Shown one piece after another: positions 12,202 to 24,088 of a stretch of DNA of 64,000 nucleotides (the stretch's first letter is position 1; every line of letters starts with the position of its first letter). The DNA is from Pyxicephalus adspersus. Taxonomy: Eukaryota > Chordata > Amphibia > Anura > Pyxicephalidae. The stretch covers positions 88,607,220 to 88,671,219 of the forward strand of contig NC_092859.1 of NCBI RefSeq assembly GCF_032062135.1, in the 5' to 3' direction. The notes under the pieces are model-generated. The model worked only from the letters and a program-made list of their open reading frames with translations. It did not search any database and had not been told where the DNA came from. Made by a program: the position numbers and the translations under genes.

Positions 12202-14387
12202 AATAGAAATACAAAGACCTGGATACATAAGAACAGTCACAGACATAACGCAGTTACTATATCGAAGACCTAGTTAGATACAATATATTACATTCGTATT
12301 CTTGGGTTTGGATAACCTTTAACATGCTCAGTTTTAAATGTCAAAATTAATGCCATGTTTGCTTTAAATGAGTCTCTGAATGTATCATTCAATTGTTTGT
12401 AGACATGGCACTTGACAACTTTAAAATTGATTATATATTTATTACCCTGTTCATATGAAAGAGAGAATGAAAAGCAATGTCTTACACCCAGTATTCACTC
12501 AGCATGTAGTTGCACTCTGGAAATCCTTTTCCACTCTTCCACTGTGATCACCTCTCAGGTTCCACTTTCCTCGGTGTTCTCGTCTTGTATAAGGAGTGTT
12601 TAGCATCAATCAGTCACTATGTTTAATACCTTTCTGATAGAGGCAGCCATTGTTTGACTCTACACGCCATTTCCAGGACAGTGAAGTACCTGTTTAGCAT
12701 CACCGAGAATGTGGTGGCCGGAAATACATCACCACTATTAACAAGCTTTTCACTCAAAAAAAAAAAAACGTAATTTTTAATCAAGTAAAATAGATTGCTA
12801 TTACCCTTCCTTTGAAGACCTTCGATTTTTAGTAGCTCTGCATTAGAGCTTTTTTCTTTTAACCGATAAATTCCAAGACTGTGCACCAAGAGGCATTTTT
12901 TTAAAAGCAATGGAGCTGGAATTTAAAAAAACATTCACAACAGGGTTTCATGTGAATGCATTTTATAGAATGAGAGTAAAAAAGCTACAATCACTGCTTC
13001 ATAAATGTTCCCGCAAAACTGCTGAATGGAAAAAATCTGGACTTGACATTTACAAATGCTAACATTTTGATGGTTTTAACCTTGCACTCTCTGTGCTTTT
13101 ACAGTGTCACCTGGCATAAAAGAAGAATGCCTGTAAAGAAATGATTGCGTACAATACGGGAAGCAGTTTACCTTTCACATAAGATAAGCATTTCTAATCT
13201 GATTTCTCCTGCACAAGGGCCTATGAATGGAGAAGGGCACAAGCTTCATGCCCATGGATCCTTTTCTAAAAACTTGATTTGTAATAGTTTTAGGAACACA
13301 CACATTTTGTTTCCAGTCTCCAAGTGCTTTGCCTCCTGGGGCATGCTGGGCCATTGAAAATACTTTGTATACATTTTCTGAAAACCAAAAACGTGCAGAA
13401 CGCATAGATGGAAACTTTACAATGAAATACAATGGTACCTATTTTCCCTCTTTTCTTTTCATTTCTATGCATGCACTTGCATTCCAACATATTTCGTGAA
13501 AATAACTCTGGCCTGTCCAATAAAGGTGTCTTGTAGTATCTGGCACGTTAGAGTCATCAAACCTCTGCTAGAAGAGATTTATTAAATTAGATCACCCTTT
13601 TCTATTGCTCCACAGCTAAAATCGAAATAAACATGTGCTCTAATACAGGTAATTCTGGTGGTAAACAATGGTCAGCATGGGCACTGGTCTACAGCTTGGC
13701 ACTGATGCACTTTGTATTCTGACACGGTCAGTATTTGGTTTTTAAGCAATATGTGATACAATGGATTCTCTTCAGGATTAGATTACCAGACTGATCCTTA
13801 GCCCACTAGAACAATGATAAGCCTTAAATTTCCACAACTTGGTCATCAGTTGCCCATCATTAGACCACTTTAGGAGGGTACTAATCATTACAGCAAAGCC
13901 CAGAATACCTGATGATTTAACCTGCTTACCCTAGCATCACATTCTAGCCCTTACCGAAGTCACATACATCATTACACTTGCCCATTTTTTTTTTTTTTGC
14001 TTCACGCATCAAATTTCATAACCTAACTGCACATTTGCTGCCTAATGTAATTTACCACAGGGCAGGTGGCGTGTGTGTAAATGGCCTTCATATAAAATAA
14101 ACTGAATTTTGCCTATTTAAAATGTACACGATGACAAATATAAGTGATAAAGAGAAGTGTGTGGCTCGAGGAAAGGGGAGGTACACATGTAAAGGTTACA
14201 ACAATGACTAATGTTTTATGTTCCCAAAAGCCACAGGAAATGCCATCTATGAATCACTTGTCAAACTGCAGACATTTTTCAGAGACAGAAATGTGTGGTA
14301 ACACCAGAAAACAATCTGTCTGAACCAGAATGAAACATCCATTTGATACACACAAATATTTATTTTTAGAGAAGATTAGAAACTCAC
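12202..14387. other. anonymous intronic sequence
   Basis: No exon or repeat family recognised. It has ordinary AT-rich composition with a T-run at 13,985-13,999. Confidence 0.4.
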
Positions 14388-14466
14388 CTCAAACTTCTTC
14401 TAAGCCCTTCCGAGTACAGAGCACAGTTTCTACACAAGATGGTTGTTCTGTCCCAGGCTATTTATA
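14388..14466 (-). promoter_or_regulatory. possible TATA promoter and short alternative first exon
   Basis: On the minus strand TATAAATA (plus 14,459-14,466) is followed about 30 bases later by a stretch ending in TTTGAG|GTGAGTTTC, a good donor (exon edge at plus 14,388). This is the arrangement expected for a TATA promoter with a short untranslated exon of about 45 nt. It sits in the intron after the ATG exon, so a product made from it would lack METIVSEVEPEKTS. There is no independent support. Confidence 0.28.
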
Positions 14467-15675
14467 CCCACTTGCATCAGTTAATAACAAGCAGCCTGTC
14501 CGTAATACATCCCAGCATTATATATTTATAATCTGATAGTCCAGATCACTAACAAACGACACCAGTACTGTAGCCTGCCAGTCAGACCATCTTGCCAATT
14601 CACTGACCCAGTTGTGCAGTCATGAACTCCACAAGACCTCACATAGAGTTGGTTAAACTTTAAATGAAGATATCAAAAACCTTAAGCATTGTGCTCTCGG
14701 CAGGTCATGACTGGGGAATGGGTAGTTTGCTTGCAGACCAAACAAATATCTTGTGTCCAAAAACATTCCAAATAATTGCATGTGAATATATGTGGGGAAA
14801 AAAACCCTAAATGGCTGAGATGGTTTATCCTTTTATTTTCTTTGCTTAGTTTGACTAGAAAATAAATATATATAAAGAATTGTTTAGATTTCTTTTGTTG
14901 AGACAGCAGTAGACTAAAGGGTATTAATAAAGCAGTAAAGGTAACAGGTAACATTTATCAAACTTTCACTTCAGTATATTTAACCCCACACATGCCAGAA
15001 ATAAGCATATTTGGAGAATGCCACATTTACTGCTTTTAAAACATACTTCTAGCTGTTTACAGAGCATAATAGCTCAAGCTGTTGGCTAACACAAAACCCT
15101 ATGACATCACAGTAGCTCATTACCAGTTGGCTCGGTTTGACGTTTCAATCAGACAAAGCCAGCAAAGAAGGAAGTTGCTACTGCTGGGCTCTCTTTGTGG
15201 TTAAGCCATGGTGCAATGTGAGTTTCTTGTCAACTATTATGTTTGTATTTAAAACAAAGATCGTATACATTTTGTAAAAGCAGATACAAAAACATTAAAA
15301 AAAATGAAAGCCTGAAGACCTGTCTGAACCAATATACCTGGCAAGAATGGTGTCACTGGGATTTATCCCTACAACCTCCCATGTAACATGCCTACATGCC
15401 TATGTAAACAACTTTGGGAAAGCAGTGGCATGGTTTCTGCTACTAAATATCTAGAAATGCACTAAATGTAGTCCATTGGGATGACAATTTGTATAAATGA
15501 TAAAAGCTTAAATTTAAATGTAATATTACCCCAAATTACTAAAAATCCTATCTAGAATTGTAGCTGACAAAAGCATCCTTCTGTATGGCTTATGCGGCCC
15601 CTTGTATATGTTTATCTTCACTGTCTATTATAAATAATAGCAACCTCCAATAATTCTATCTTTAAAGTGACTTAC

Positions 15676-15717
15676 CGAAGTTTTCTCAGGTTCCACCTCT
15701 GAGACGATCGTCTCCAT
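15676..15717 (-). CDS. N-terminal 14 codons of an unrecognised protein (partial)
   Basis: The coding part of exon 3 reads METIVSEVEPEKTS and ends in phase 0 at a GTAAGT donor. The start is chosen because GACATGG gives a purine at -3 and G at +4, and because an in-frame TAA lies 18 bases upstream. The peptide is hydrophilic and acidic (five Glu), with no signal peptide, so a cytosolic or nuclear N-terminus is more likely than a secreted one. Similarity to METVES at the start of CREM-type bZIP proteins was considered but the rest does not fit. No function is assigned. Downstream coding exons must lie left of the window. Confidence 0.65.
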
Positions 15718-15781
15718 GTCAAATGCTTGTCTTAGAGCCGGCAATGAATTAGAAATCTAACATCCCAAGGCCTTGCGTATC
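15676..15781 (-). other. exon 3, containing the start codon
   Basis: A 106-nt minus-strand exon with a textbook acceptor, CTATCTTCTTGTTACAG|GATACG, and a textbook donor, ACTTCG|GTAAGTCAC. The first 64 nt are leader, with a five-codon upstream frame (ATGTTAGATTTCTAA), and the last 42 nt are coding. The exon holds two CpG-containing ACGATCG-type stretches, unusual for this intronic neighbourhood, and no repeat family is recognised. It is the best exon in the window. Confidence 0.72.
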
Positions 15782-16248
15782 CTGTAACAAGAAGATAGCA
15801 TGTCAATGCCAGGGCCAGGCCAAAGAAGGAATAAGTGTATTTGCCAAGTCCAGATAACAGAAAAAAAATCTTCACTGGGTAAAAGCAACAAAAATTTATT
15901 AACAGCTATGGGATGAAATCTCTTTATTAGCAAAAGAGGTCATGTCGACTGCTTTACAGAACATCTGCTGCAATGAAATCCATTTGTAAAATACACAGCA
16001 ATTTGGAAGGCAATCAATCCTGTCTGAGCAGTTACAAGTATTCGCTTTAAGGTGCTGGAAATGGTGGCTGTTTGTAGCACACAGGGTCTATTGGTTCCAA
16101 GGTACAGGCATCACTGTTACATAGAAAGCAGGCAACTCTCACAAAGTCTTTTCATAGCAGCAGTAACACACAGCAGCAACTGTGCCGCCTGCTATAAAAA
16201 GCAAGAACACAACAAAGTCATACTCCAATTTATAAGTCACAGATACAA

Positions 16249-16311
16249 TTATTATTATTAAACAGGATTTATATAGCACCAACATATTGTGCAGTGCTGT
16301 ACATTAAATAC
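16249..16311 (-). mobile_element. LINE-type 3' tail fragment
   Basis: Starts with (ATT)n and AACAGGATTTATATAGCACC, then AACATATTGTGCAGTGCTG: the reverse of the tail TAATATGTTGGCGCTATATA seen at 55,470. Only the last 60 or so bases of the parent element remain. Confidence 0.7.
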
Positions 16312-16369
16312 AATTACTAAGAATTAAACTGAACAGCCTTCGTGGAAGTGGCCTTTGCCAGAGTGAAGG

Positions 16370-16373
<4 letters not shown>

Positions 16374-16413
<40 letters not shown>
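16374..16413. repeat. (TG)n microsatellite
   Basis: About twenty uninterrupted TG units. Confidence 0.95.
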
Positions 16414-16745
16414 TATACATACAAAACCTTGCCAGACAGACAATTACGGTAAGTACCTAAAGTATGGTTATACTCAAGTACTATCTATTCAATACTTTTT
16501 CGTTTTTTTTTTAATATAATGGTATGAAAATATAACATACTGTTACACTTTACTTTACAGTTGACATCAAAACATTTTATCTGAAAGCCAAAATAACTCA
16601 TCACACTGATCTATCATACTGATCACTACTTTATGTTTATCAGTTAGCCTTCACCACCACAAACACCATTAATCCCCCATGTAACCTGTAGAAGTCTTCA
16701 TTTTCAAACACCCTAATTGCTATTGTGGCAAGAGGGCAAAAAAAG

Positions 16746-16786
16746 GTGTGTGTGTGTGGGGGGGGGGGGGGGGGGGGGGGTGGGGG
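16746..16786. repeat. (TG)n followed by a 23-base G run
   Basis: GTGTGTGTGT passes directly into 23 consecutive G (16,758-16,780), one T and five G. A second run of 12 G is at 16,908-16,919. Run length may be affected by assembly error. Confidence 0.9.
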
Positions 16787-16950
16787 ACAGTATTTATTCA
16801 GTGAATAAAATATCTGATTGCCAGTTTAGGGGAACTACATTACAGAAACCACCCACTGATTACCTTTATTAAAAAAAATATGGTAATATGAAAGTTTAGA
16901 TCATAAAGGGGGGGGGGGGTTGTTTTTGTTTTTTATAAAAATGGTCTGTA

Positions 16951-17085
16951 GTATTATTAATAATAAAACCTTATTTATAAAGCACCAACATATTATGCAT
17001 TACTGTACAATAAATAGGGGTTGCAAATGACAGACAGATGTATTGCCACAACAGAAGGAGAGGCCTGAAAAAGCTTACAATCATG
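16951..17085 (-). mobile_element. LINE-type 3' tail fragment
   Basis: TTATTAATAATAAAACC, then TTTATAAAGCACCAACATAT and AATAGGGGTTGCAAATGACA, then GAGAGGCCTGAAAAAGCTTA: the reverse of the AAGCTC...GGGTCCTCTC...TTGCAACCCCTATTTAATG tail family. Same family as 16,249, 50,583, 55,370 and 57,118. Confidence 0.7.
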
Positions 17086-18568
17086 TTCACAATACAAGGT
17101 ATTTAAATTAAAGGCTATTTTCTTTAAGATGCCAGTGGTAGGTCTTTGAGTGTGTGCACATGCATGTATAATTGGCAGACAAAAATACAAATCCAACTGC
17201 AATGCTGCAGCTGTCTGCATAGATTTTATAGATTCCCCAATTCGATGGAGTGTCCTTATAAAGAACAACTGTCAGGCTTACCCCATATGTGATTAAAATA
17301 ATTCTTGATGGGATCAGAAAAAAATGCATGTTCTTGGGGAGAACCATACTCTCCAAATTGATTACAGGAGTCTATCTCAACATATACGGTCAGCTTGACA
17401 AATTTTCTCTAGGGGCACAGCACGAAATGAGAGATCATCCAAAATATTTTCAGGGATTTGCAACATTTGCTACACGATTTGTATTTCTGTTCACTTAGTG
17501 CCAAGATTAACACTGCTCCGTCATGCAGCACAACTAGGGAGATGACACCAGTTTATTTTTTTACAATTGGGGTATACACTGCTGACTCGAACCAGCCCCC
17601 ACCTATTGATTGAAGAATATGGAGCAACAGAAAACTTAGGTCATCCCTCTGCTCTCCTATTTCCTAGTGTTTCAAATTATAAAATTACTAAATTAGGCTA
17701 AACAGAAAAATAAGACTAAATATAAATGATAGAGCATGTTATTGCATGCAAATAAATGTAGAACAACCAAGAAGGAATTCCAAGGAAGCCAATAAATACA
17801 AAAGCTGAATTGTAAATCTGCCAAAGAATATCTAATTCTATGGATTAATTCTTAGTATTAAAGAAAGCCTCCCCAAGAAATTGAAGAACACATGTGTACT
17901 GTGTTACAATCTGACTGGTTCCTATGTTACCATAGGGAGCCAATCACCAAGCAATGAGCTGGCAGTAGCAGGCCAATAGAACGCAGAGGGAGACAGCTGA
18001 TAGCAGATAAATATATGAGAAAACAGCATGGCTGACACAAAGTTTTCATGGACTGTTTTTTCTTCTAGCAGCTTAATTTTTTTTTTCTGCTGACTTTTCT
18101 TTTAACAGCATATTTGTTATCTGCCAATTTATTGAGTGTCTGTTATCAGTATAGTGAACTCAAGCTGTTATGTCTCCTGGCTTATCAGTCCTGACTGTGA
18201 TGCTACACTTTGGTTAAAATTAAGAAAGTACTAGACAAATAGGAACACAGTAATAACAAACCTTCTAGGTGCCTGGTTCTCTTTAAATAGTGCATTATAT
18301 TTATTAAGGGCACTACAAAGAAGTCTTGTCATATATACTTAGCTTTAAAGAATTCTCCAAAAATTCCTTCCTCCATGACACTTCTTGTTGGAGCTTATAC
18401 AGGGTTGACAAATGTCAAATCCCAAAAAAAAAGTGACAGCGTTGGTGATGGGAAAGTAGCAATTACACTGTGAAAACTGCAGATACATATAACTCCAATA
18501 CAGGAAGATTTTACTACTTGTCACCTTAAAGGAAACAATATACTAAATATGATTTCCGATAAACTGTA
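17086..18568. other. anonymous intronic sequence
   Basis: No feature supported beyond short A/T runs. Confidence 0.4.
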
Positions 18569-18904
18569 CAGTTGACAATCAAAAATCAGGCCTTCGATAA
18601 TCTGGTTCCTTCAGTTTTCCGGCATGAATTTCGGAGCAAATTTTCAATACAGGGACTGTAGTACACTGTTTGGCCACTTAAGTTTTGATGGCGCTGTTAG
18701 GTCTTGCTTGCTAAACTAAATACATGCTGAGATGTCCCTGCTGCCTGCTCCCTGGAACTGTGCCAGGTGTCCACGGGTGCTGCGAGAGGAAGGCTTGCAT
18801 GGCCTGTGTGCGAAGGTAGGTATAACTTTCAAAAATTCCAGAATTTTTGAAAATCCGGCACTTCTCAGGTCCGGAGGTTGCTGGATTTTTGAATGTTAAT
18901 TGTA
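18569..18904. mobile_element. pogo/Tigger-like MITE, copy 1
   Basis: Left end CAGTTGACAATCAAAAATCA and right part TTGCTGGATTTTTGAATG are inverted terminal sequences, with TA in front of the left end. Internal blocks CCTTCAGTTTTCCGGCATG and CTCAGGTCCGGAGGTTGC match the copy at 29,545. About 336 bp. The centre is unrelated to the other copy. Confidence 0.65.
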
Positions 18905-19153
18905 ATAGATTACTGTATGAAACAAACACTGGGTTCCTACAGCTTATGTAATTAAGATTCATCTGTTCTGGCTTTCAAAGTCAGGGTTATATATTCTGGT
19001 ACATAACTAAGGGAAGTTATGTACCAGACCACATACCACATTAATAAAAATGATAGTACATAGGGTTGAATTCTGATCTCATCAGCAACAAAGAACATAT
19101 TTTTTGTGATGTGTTTCCTTTTACAGCACCCTTACAAAAAATATTACTTATAC

Positions 19154-19460
19154 CAAACATTTTCAACCAAGCTTCTGTGGAACCCCAGGGTTTCTCCAGA
19201 GTTTAGTAGGGGTTCCTCAAACTGTGGCCGATTCACCCATTGGATTATGCCTGCATAGTTTTTGAACCAATAACACTTGAAAGAGCCAGCAGCATGACTC
19301 TAATGACATTTTTAGTGGTTGATAAAGGTGTTATTGTTGTCACCACTATAAGAGGGGGATTCTTTCCACTGAACCCAATATATTGATTTTAGATGGGCTT
19401 CCAAGAGACCTGAAAATTCCTTCCAGGGATCCTCAGTGGTAGAAAGGTTGAGGAAAGCTG
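19154..19460. mobile_element. hAT MITE with target duplication
   Basis: Begins CAAACATTTTCAACC and ends GGTTGAGGAAAGCTG, decayed hAT ends. It is flanked by ACTTATAC (19,146-19,153) and ACTTCTAC (19,461-19,468), an 8-bp duplication with one mismatch, as expected of hAT. Contains GGAACCCCAGGG and AGGGGTTCCTC, as in the 41,961 copy. Confidence 0.65.
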
Positions 19461-19468
19461 ACTTCTAC

Positions 19469-22426
19469 AATGGCAAGCTTTGCTTCTGTATGTGACTATT
19501 TACTTGATGTAAATAGTCAGATAAGACAACTCACATGTGTCAATCACAGGCATTGTTTTAATACTGAACATAAATAACTATAAAAAAGCATTAAATGTAA
19601 GTGAATGCATGTTTCTCAGCTTTACTCCATAATGACTTAATTAGACTTGTCAATCCTATTGACTGAACAATGCATTTGGGGTAGAGCCAATCACAGTTTA
19701 TTACAGAGCAAGTAATCTTCATCTTTTTATTCTCGCTAAGTAAAGACATCAAGAGAAACACAGGTTGACTGAATTGTTCTGTTTCCTCATTACTTTCTGT
19801 ATCCATGCGGTCAGTGAAAAAAAAAAAAAAACATATATATAGCTGGAACACTGTGCATTCTCAGTCAGGGTCATGCTGATCTTTTCATGACACAGTGAAC
19901 TTGGCATCAATAATTAGGTTTTCATTCATTTACTATTGTATGTAAGCTGTAAACATTTATATAGAAACCTGTGATGAAACAAACACATAGGCTGCCACTG
20001 CTCACCGCCTTCTAAAAAGGTTAGCTACCTGGCTGTCATGTTCTTCCAAAGACCTTTAATTAATAATGGAACAAGTTCCAGGCAATCCCATTTAATGGCG
20101 TTCTTTCCTTACCAATGTTAGGCAAACCATAAATCTTTGGTGTGAAGAAATCACCAACTGGGCATCTCTGACAGCCAGAAGATGCCTGGGGTTGTTCGCC
20201 AAATGCCAACTAAAACCTCCTTTATGAAGATTAAAAAAATTAAGATTTTGGAATAAACATTTACCAAATGAACTCACCAATTTACACTTTAAAGATCTTA
20301 TAAAGACAGCAATGAACAATGAAACATGTGCTGTACACGCAGTGCTGTTCAGTTCTATGGAGAAGGGAAGTGAGAGATCAAGTTGGAGGAATCTCCCTGC
20401 CTTCTATGCCATAGGAAGTGACAGCAGTGGTCCCCAGTCTGTTGTTTAGAGATCCACTCATTGAGGGACCAGAATTTTGTCTGAGATTATCACAAACATT
20501 TGTCTCAGGTAAGAGTTATCTAGTGTGTGTATGCAAAGAGTGCTTAAGAAAAATTCCTCTGACACCAAAACAAAAAAGAGTCATGACAGCAATACCAAAA
20601 TGTTTTCACATAATAGACACTGTTCATTGGTAAATACATCAAATATAATTATTCTTGTGCACACCGTCCATACTTCCTCTTGGTATCAGCAACTGAAATT
20701 ATGGTTGCTGCCATGCTGAATTTTTAGTAAATGCACAACTAATTTTTTTTACTACCATAACTATTCCTATGGGTGTACTCAGTGGCTCTCACATTTCGAG
20801 GAGGTTTTCATGGGCTTTACATGAAATAAAGGGAGTACTAACATATATTCTTCCTGAAATGGGGAGGATTAAAAAAAAAATCACAGACTGCAATGTAAAG
20901 CATGTGAAAACATGGCCAGTAACAACAACCCGCTGATGACGATGACAGGTAACCAAAGACAAAATGTGATGTGCTCAAATAATTTCTACATTGCTGGTTA
21001 AGACACTATTGCATATGATAATTAATTAATTGATTTGCCACTGCTTTTATCCAATACTGACAAGTGCAAAAGATTGGGCATAACAAAAGAAATTTACAAT
21101 GGACAGAAGTGATTAAAGGGCCTGGATGTTGATGCATTCTCTCTAATTCTTTTAAAAAGAAAACAAAAATAAACAGTTGGACATATCATTAGGCCTATAA
21201 AGATAACACCTAAGCCAGTGTCCAGTCACACCTTTGAGAGAGAAAACATAATGTGATGAGTTAAAATGTAATGCAATACAAAGTGCATTTTAAGGCCATA
21301 TTCATGATGGAGCCCTGTGGAATAAATAGAAAGGTGATTTAAATAATGCAGAAATAAAACACATTTATTGTGTTTTATTGCATTTTCTATACATTGCTTT
21401 ATGGATTATAATGGGGACTATTTTTCAAGTGTGTTCAGCATGTTGTAATCATTTGTTCAGAATCCCACCAATTTATCAGTGTTTATTGAACAGTTCTGGT
21501 CTTATCTATTCAGCTGCGTCATATTAAAAACTAAACATATCCAAACAAATGGTGGAAGCAAATTCAACTGTCAAAAACATTAATGCAAATACATGGATAT
21601 GCTCCAGGCACAAAATGATCTGCATGACAAATAAAAACCTATGACAAGGTGTCTTACACAAAACATATACTACGTACATATACTAATTTACCTAGTTACT
21701 TTGTTATTTAGGGTGAAAAAATTGCTATATACATTAAATCGCTGGTATTTTTTCATGCAATTAATATTGTTACAAATACTATCAATATATGGGCCAACAG
21801 CAAACATTCCACAGAAGTAGGGGACAGTTCTTCAGAAAAGCACATAAAAGCTTCCATTAAAAAAAAAAAAAAAGGTCACAAACAATATAACATTTGTTTA
21901 TTGTGCATAGTGCTTTTACATACTAAATATATTAGATCTATTTTAAATTTTGGGTTCTACAAACTGGAACTTAAACTGGAAATCCAACTCCCTGTTTGGT
22001 TTAGGCTTTAGGAAGCAAGCTCCAGTCAAGATTTTCAAACATTGGCTTCCATACAGACTAACCTCCAGATAATGTTACTGCATTTACTCCCAAGCCGCGG
22101 TTAATGCTGCGGTGCAGTCATACCACCCCATCTGGCATTGTTTGCCAAGCCAAGTCACCTACTCCCATGCCAATACTTCCAATAAATGGCACAAACTGGT
22201 TTCATTAGCAATTGCTGTAATTAAGCAGTATTGTCTGCACATGTGATACAATGATTAAGTGAGCAATAAAATTGTCTGGTAGCAAAGGTGGATGTAACAA
22301 ACTAGCCATTCATACTAAATTACAAAAACACCCAGTTCTAAATAGAGCATTGTTTCAGCAGTATGTTGGGAAACCAGTTAAGTGAGGATTCCAATATTAA
22401 TTTACCAGGTTACAAAATCTACTACT
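19469..22426. other. anonymous intronic sequence
   Basis: A possible hAT terminus, CAGTGGTCCCCAGTCTG, is at 20,426. A short hairpin AATAAAACACA/TGTGTTTTATT is at 21,352-21,380. No exon recognised. Confidence 0.35.
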
Positions 22427-22655
22427 GTTATGGCCATAAATATTTGGACAGAGACAACTTTTTTCTAATTTTAGTTCTGTACATTACCACAATTAATTTT
22501 AAATGAAACAACTCAGATGCAGTTGAACTGCAGACTTTCAGACTTTCAGCTTTAATTCAGTGGGTTGAACAAAAAGATTGCATAAAAATGTGAGGAACTA
22601 AAGCCTTTTTTTTAGCACAATCACTTCATTTCAGGGGCTCAAAAGTAATTGGACA
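22427..22655 (+). mobile_element. Tc1-type transposon, 5' terminal fragment
   Basis: TTATGGCCATAAATATTTGG ACAGAGAC... is the well-known end of a fish and frog Tc1 family, followed by the expected GTTGAACTGCAGACTTTCAG and GTGGGTTGAACAAAAAGATT and stopping at AAAAGTAATTGGACAG. The transposase gene and right end are missing. The next base starts a different element. Confidence 0.8.
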
Positions 22656-22660
22656 GTTTT

Positions 22661-22860
22661 ATAGAACTCAACATCTTGGCCCTCAAGGAAGTCCTCAACA
22701 GCTTTGATGACATCATCATCAGAGTCAATTTTATTCACTTTTTAAGGTGGTTGGTCCAACAATTCAAATCCGCATTCATGAATTGTGGCCATTGCAACAG
22801 CTGACTTGTGTGCTAGCGCATTGTCATAATGAAACAAAATGCCTTTTGTCAACTTTGTTT
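22661..22860 (-). pseudogene. mariner transposase C-terminal fragment
   Basis: On the minus strand the sequence reads KGILFHYDNALAHKS, then AVAMATIHECGFELLDQPP, a stop, and DSDDDVIKAVEDFLEGQDVE FY. HYDNA carries the second catalytic Asp of mariner transposases. The YSPDLAPSDY block with the third catalytic Asp is deleted between QPP and DSDDD. It is therefore a dead internal fragment of about 60 codons out of roughly 345. It is joined directly to a Tc1 end (22,427-22,655), which is a different lineage. Confidence 0.8.
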
Positions 22861-22911
22861 TAAAAAAAATATATAATAGATATACTTTTACTTTTTGGTC
22901 ATATTTCATCT

Positions 22912-23356
22912 AAGGCTTAGTCTACATGGACTGTTTCCCCAGCGTTTAACCTGAGACTTTAAAGCCCTTGTTTGAAATTAACAAGCATTACAACAATAGG
23001 TTAATCTAAACAAGGCCATTTCCTTGAGGCACGTTCATGACATTTATCTTAAAAATTGCTTGCAACATTTAAAAAACTTGGGGTTAGCGCTGGAAAACGC
23101 CCCAAAACACGGGAAAACGAGGAAAACCGCTGGAAAAGCTTCCATTGATTTTAATGAGACGTTTTTGAGCACTTAATATGCAAATTAGTTTAAAACGCTG
23201 TAGAACACGATAAAACGCGGGAAACCGTGGCAAAGGCGTTTTCCAGCATTTGAAAGGCTAGCTGTAAAACGCTAATAAAAGTGCATAAAAACGCATATAA
23301 ACACAATAGGAACGTTTACATTTGTTTTTAAAAAACATCCATGCAGACCCAGCCTA
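22912..23356. mobile_element. AACGC-rich MITE
   Basis: Ends AAGGCTTAGTCTACATGG and CCATGCAGACCCAGCCTA are inverted relatives (about 14 of 18 match). The core is full of AAAACGC/GGAAAACG-type units (AACGCTGTAGAACACG, AAACGCGGGAAACCGTGG). No coding capacity. About 445 bp. Confidence 0.65.
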
Positions 23357-23697
23357 AGGCTTATAGTTTATTCATTTACAGAGATTTTACAAATATTTTT
23401 AATATTTATATGTTAGGCTCACTACTTGTCAAACAGCCCTTGTATTATTCCCATGCTATTATCTGAAATAATATCTTTGGTGCTGACTGTATTACATATT
23501 TCGGTAAATTCTGGAAAGTAAGAGTTTTATGACTTTTCATGAAACCATTAGTATAAAAGAAAGCCTACCTGTATTTGTAATCTACAGAGCTGAAATGTTA
23601 CACAGCATTTAACAAAGCACATTGAGTAATTCATATAAAAAAAGGACCCACAGTACAAATTCTCTACCACGCCGATGCACAGCAATTAACACTCATA

Positions 23698-23850
23698 CAG
23701 TCAATTAACCTGGAAGAATCCTGTGTGTTTCTTCATTATGGGTGGAAGCAACACATATATATTGAGAACACATAAGCTTCAGGCTGATTGTGTCCCAGCT
23801 GGGTTTCAAGCCAAGGACGCTGACTATCTGCCATTTAAACCTTACACATT
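23698..23850 (-). mobile_element. tRNA-headed SINE body, reversed and decayed
   Basis: The reverse complement has GGCAGATAGTCAGCGTCC, AAACCCAGCTGGGACACAAT and a TTCTTCCAGGTTAATTGACT block, aligning with the body of the full SINE at 43,799 (GGGTCAAATCCTGGCCAGG, TTAGGTTAATTGGC). The head is degraded. Confidence 0.55.
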
Positions 23851-23954
23851 TATAAACAGGCATTAGGCCTTGGACAAGTGGCAGTATGCACAATACCATT
23901 GCAAATGCATTTTGTCGTTATGCTATACCCAAGGCGATACACATTACTGCATTA

Positions 23955-24005
23955 CAAAGTATTTATATAGCGCTGACATATTACACAGCACTGTACAAAG
24001 GCCAT
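23955..24005 (-). mobile_element. SINE/LINE 3' tail fragment
   Basis: AGTATTTATATAGCGCTGAC then ATATTACACAGCACTGTAC is the reverse of the CAGCGCTGCGTAATATGTC tail at 44,080. Confidence 0.7.
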
Positions 24006-24088
24006 AGTCATATCATGTGTAAATGCAAATATAAAGTATATAGCACACCCAAATGTGATAAGCATGTAATTTAGATTTGTACCCTTAA

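Noticed and set aside
15105..15215. CRE-like TGACATCA and TGACGTTT near a plus-strand GCCATGGTGCAAT|GTGAGT exon-like end
   Set aside because: Suggestive of a cAMP-responsive promoter, but orientation conflicts with the gene model, the frame is four codons, and the half-sites are weak.
15676..15717. Identification of the N-terminus as a CREM-type protein
   Set aside because: Only METxxSE-like similarity; the following residues do not match.
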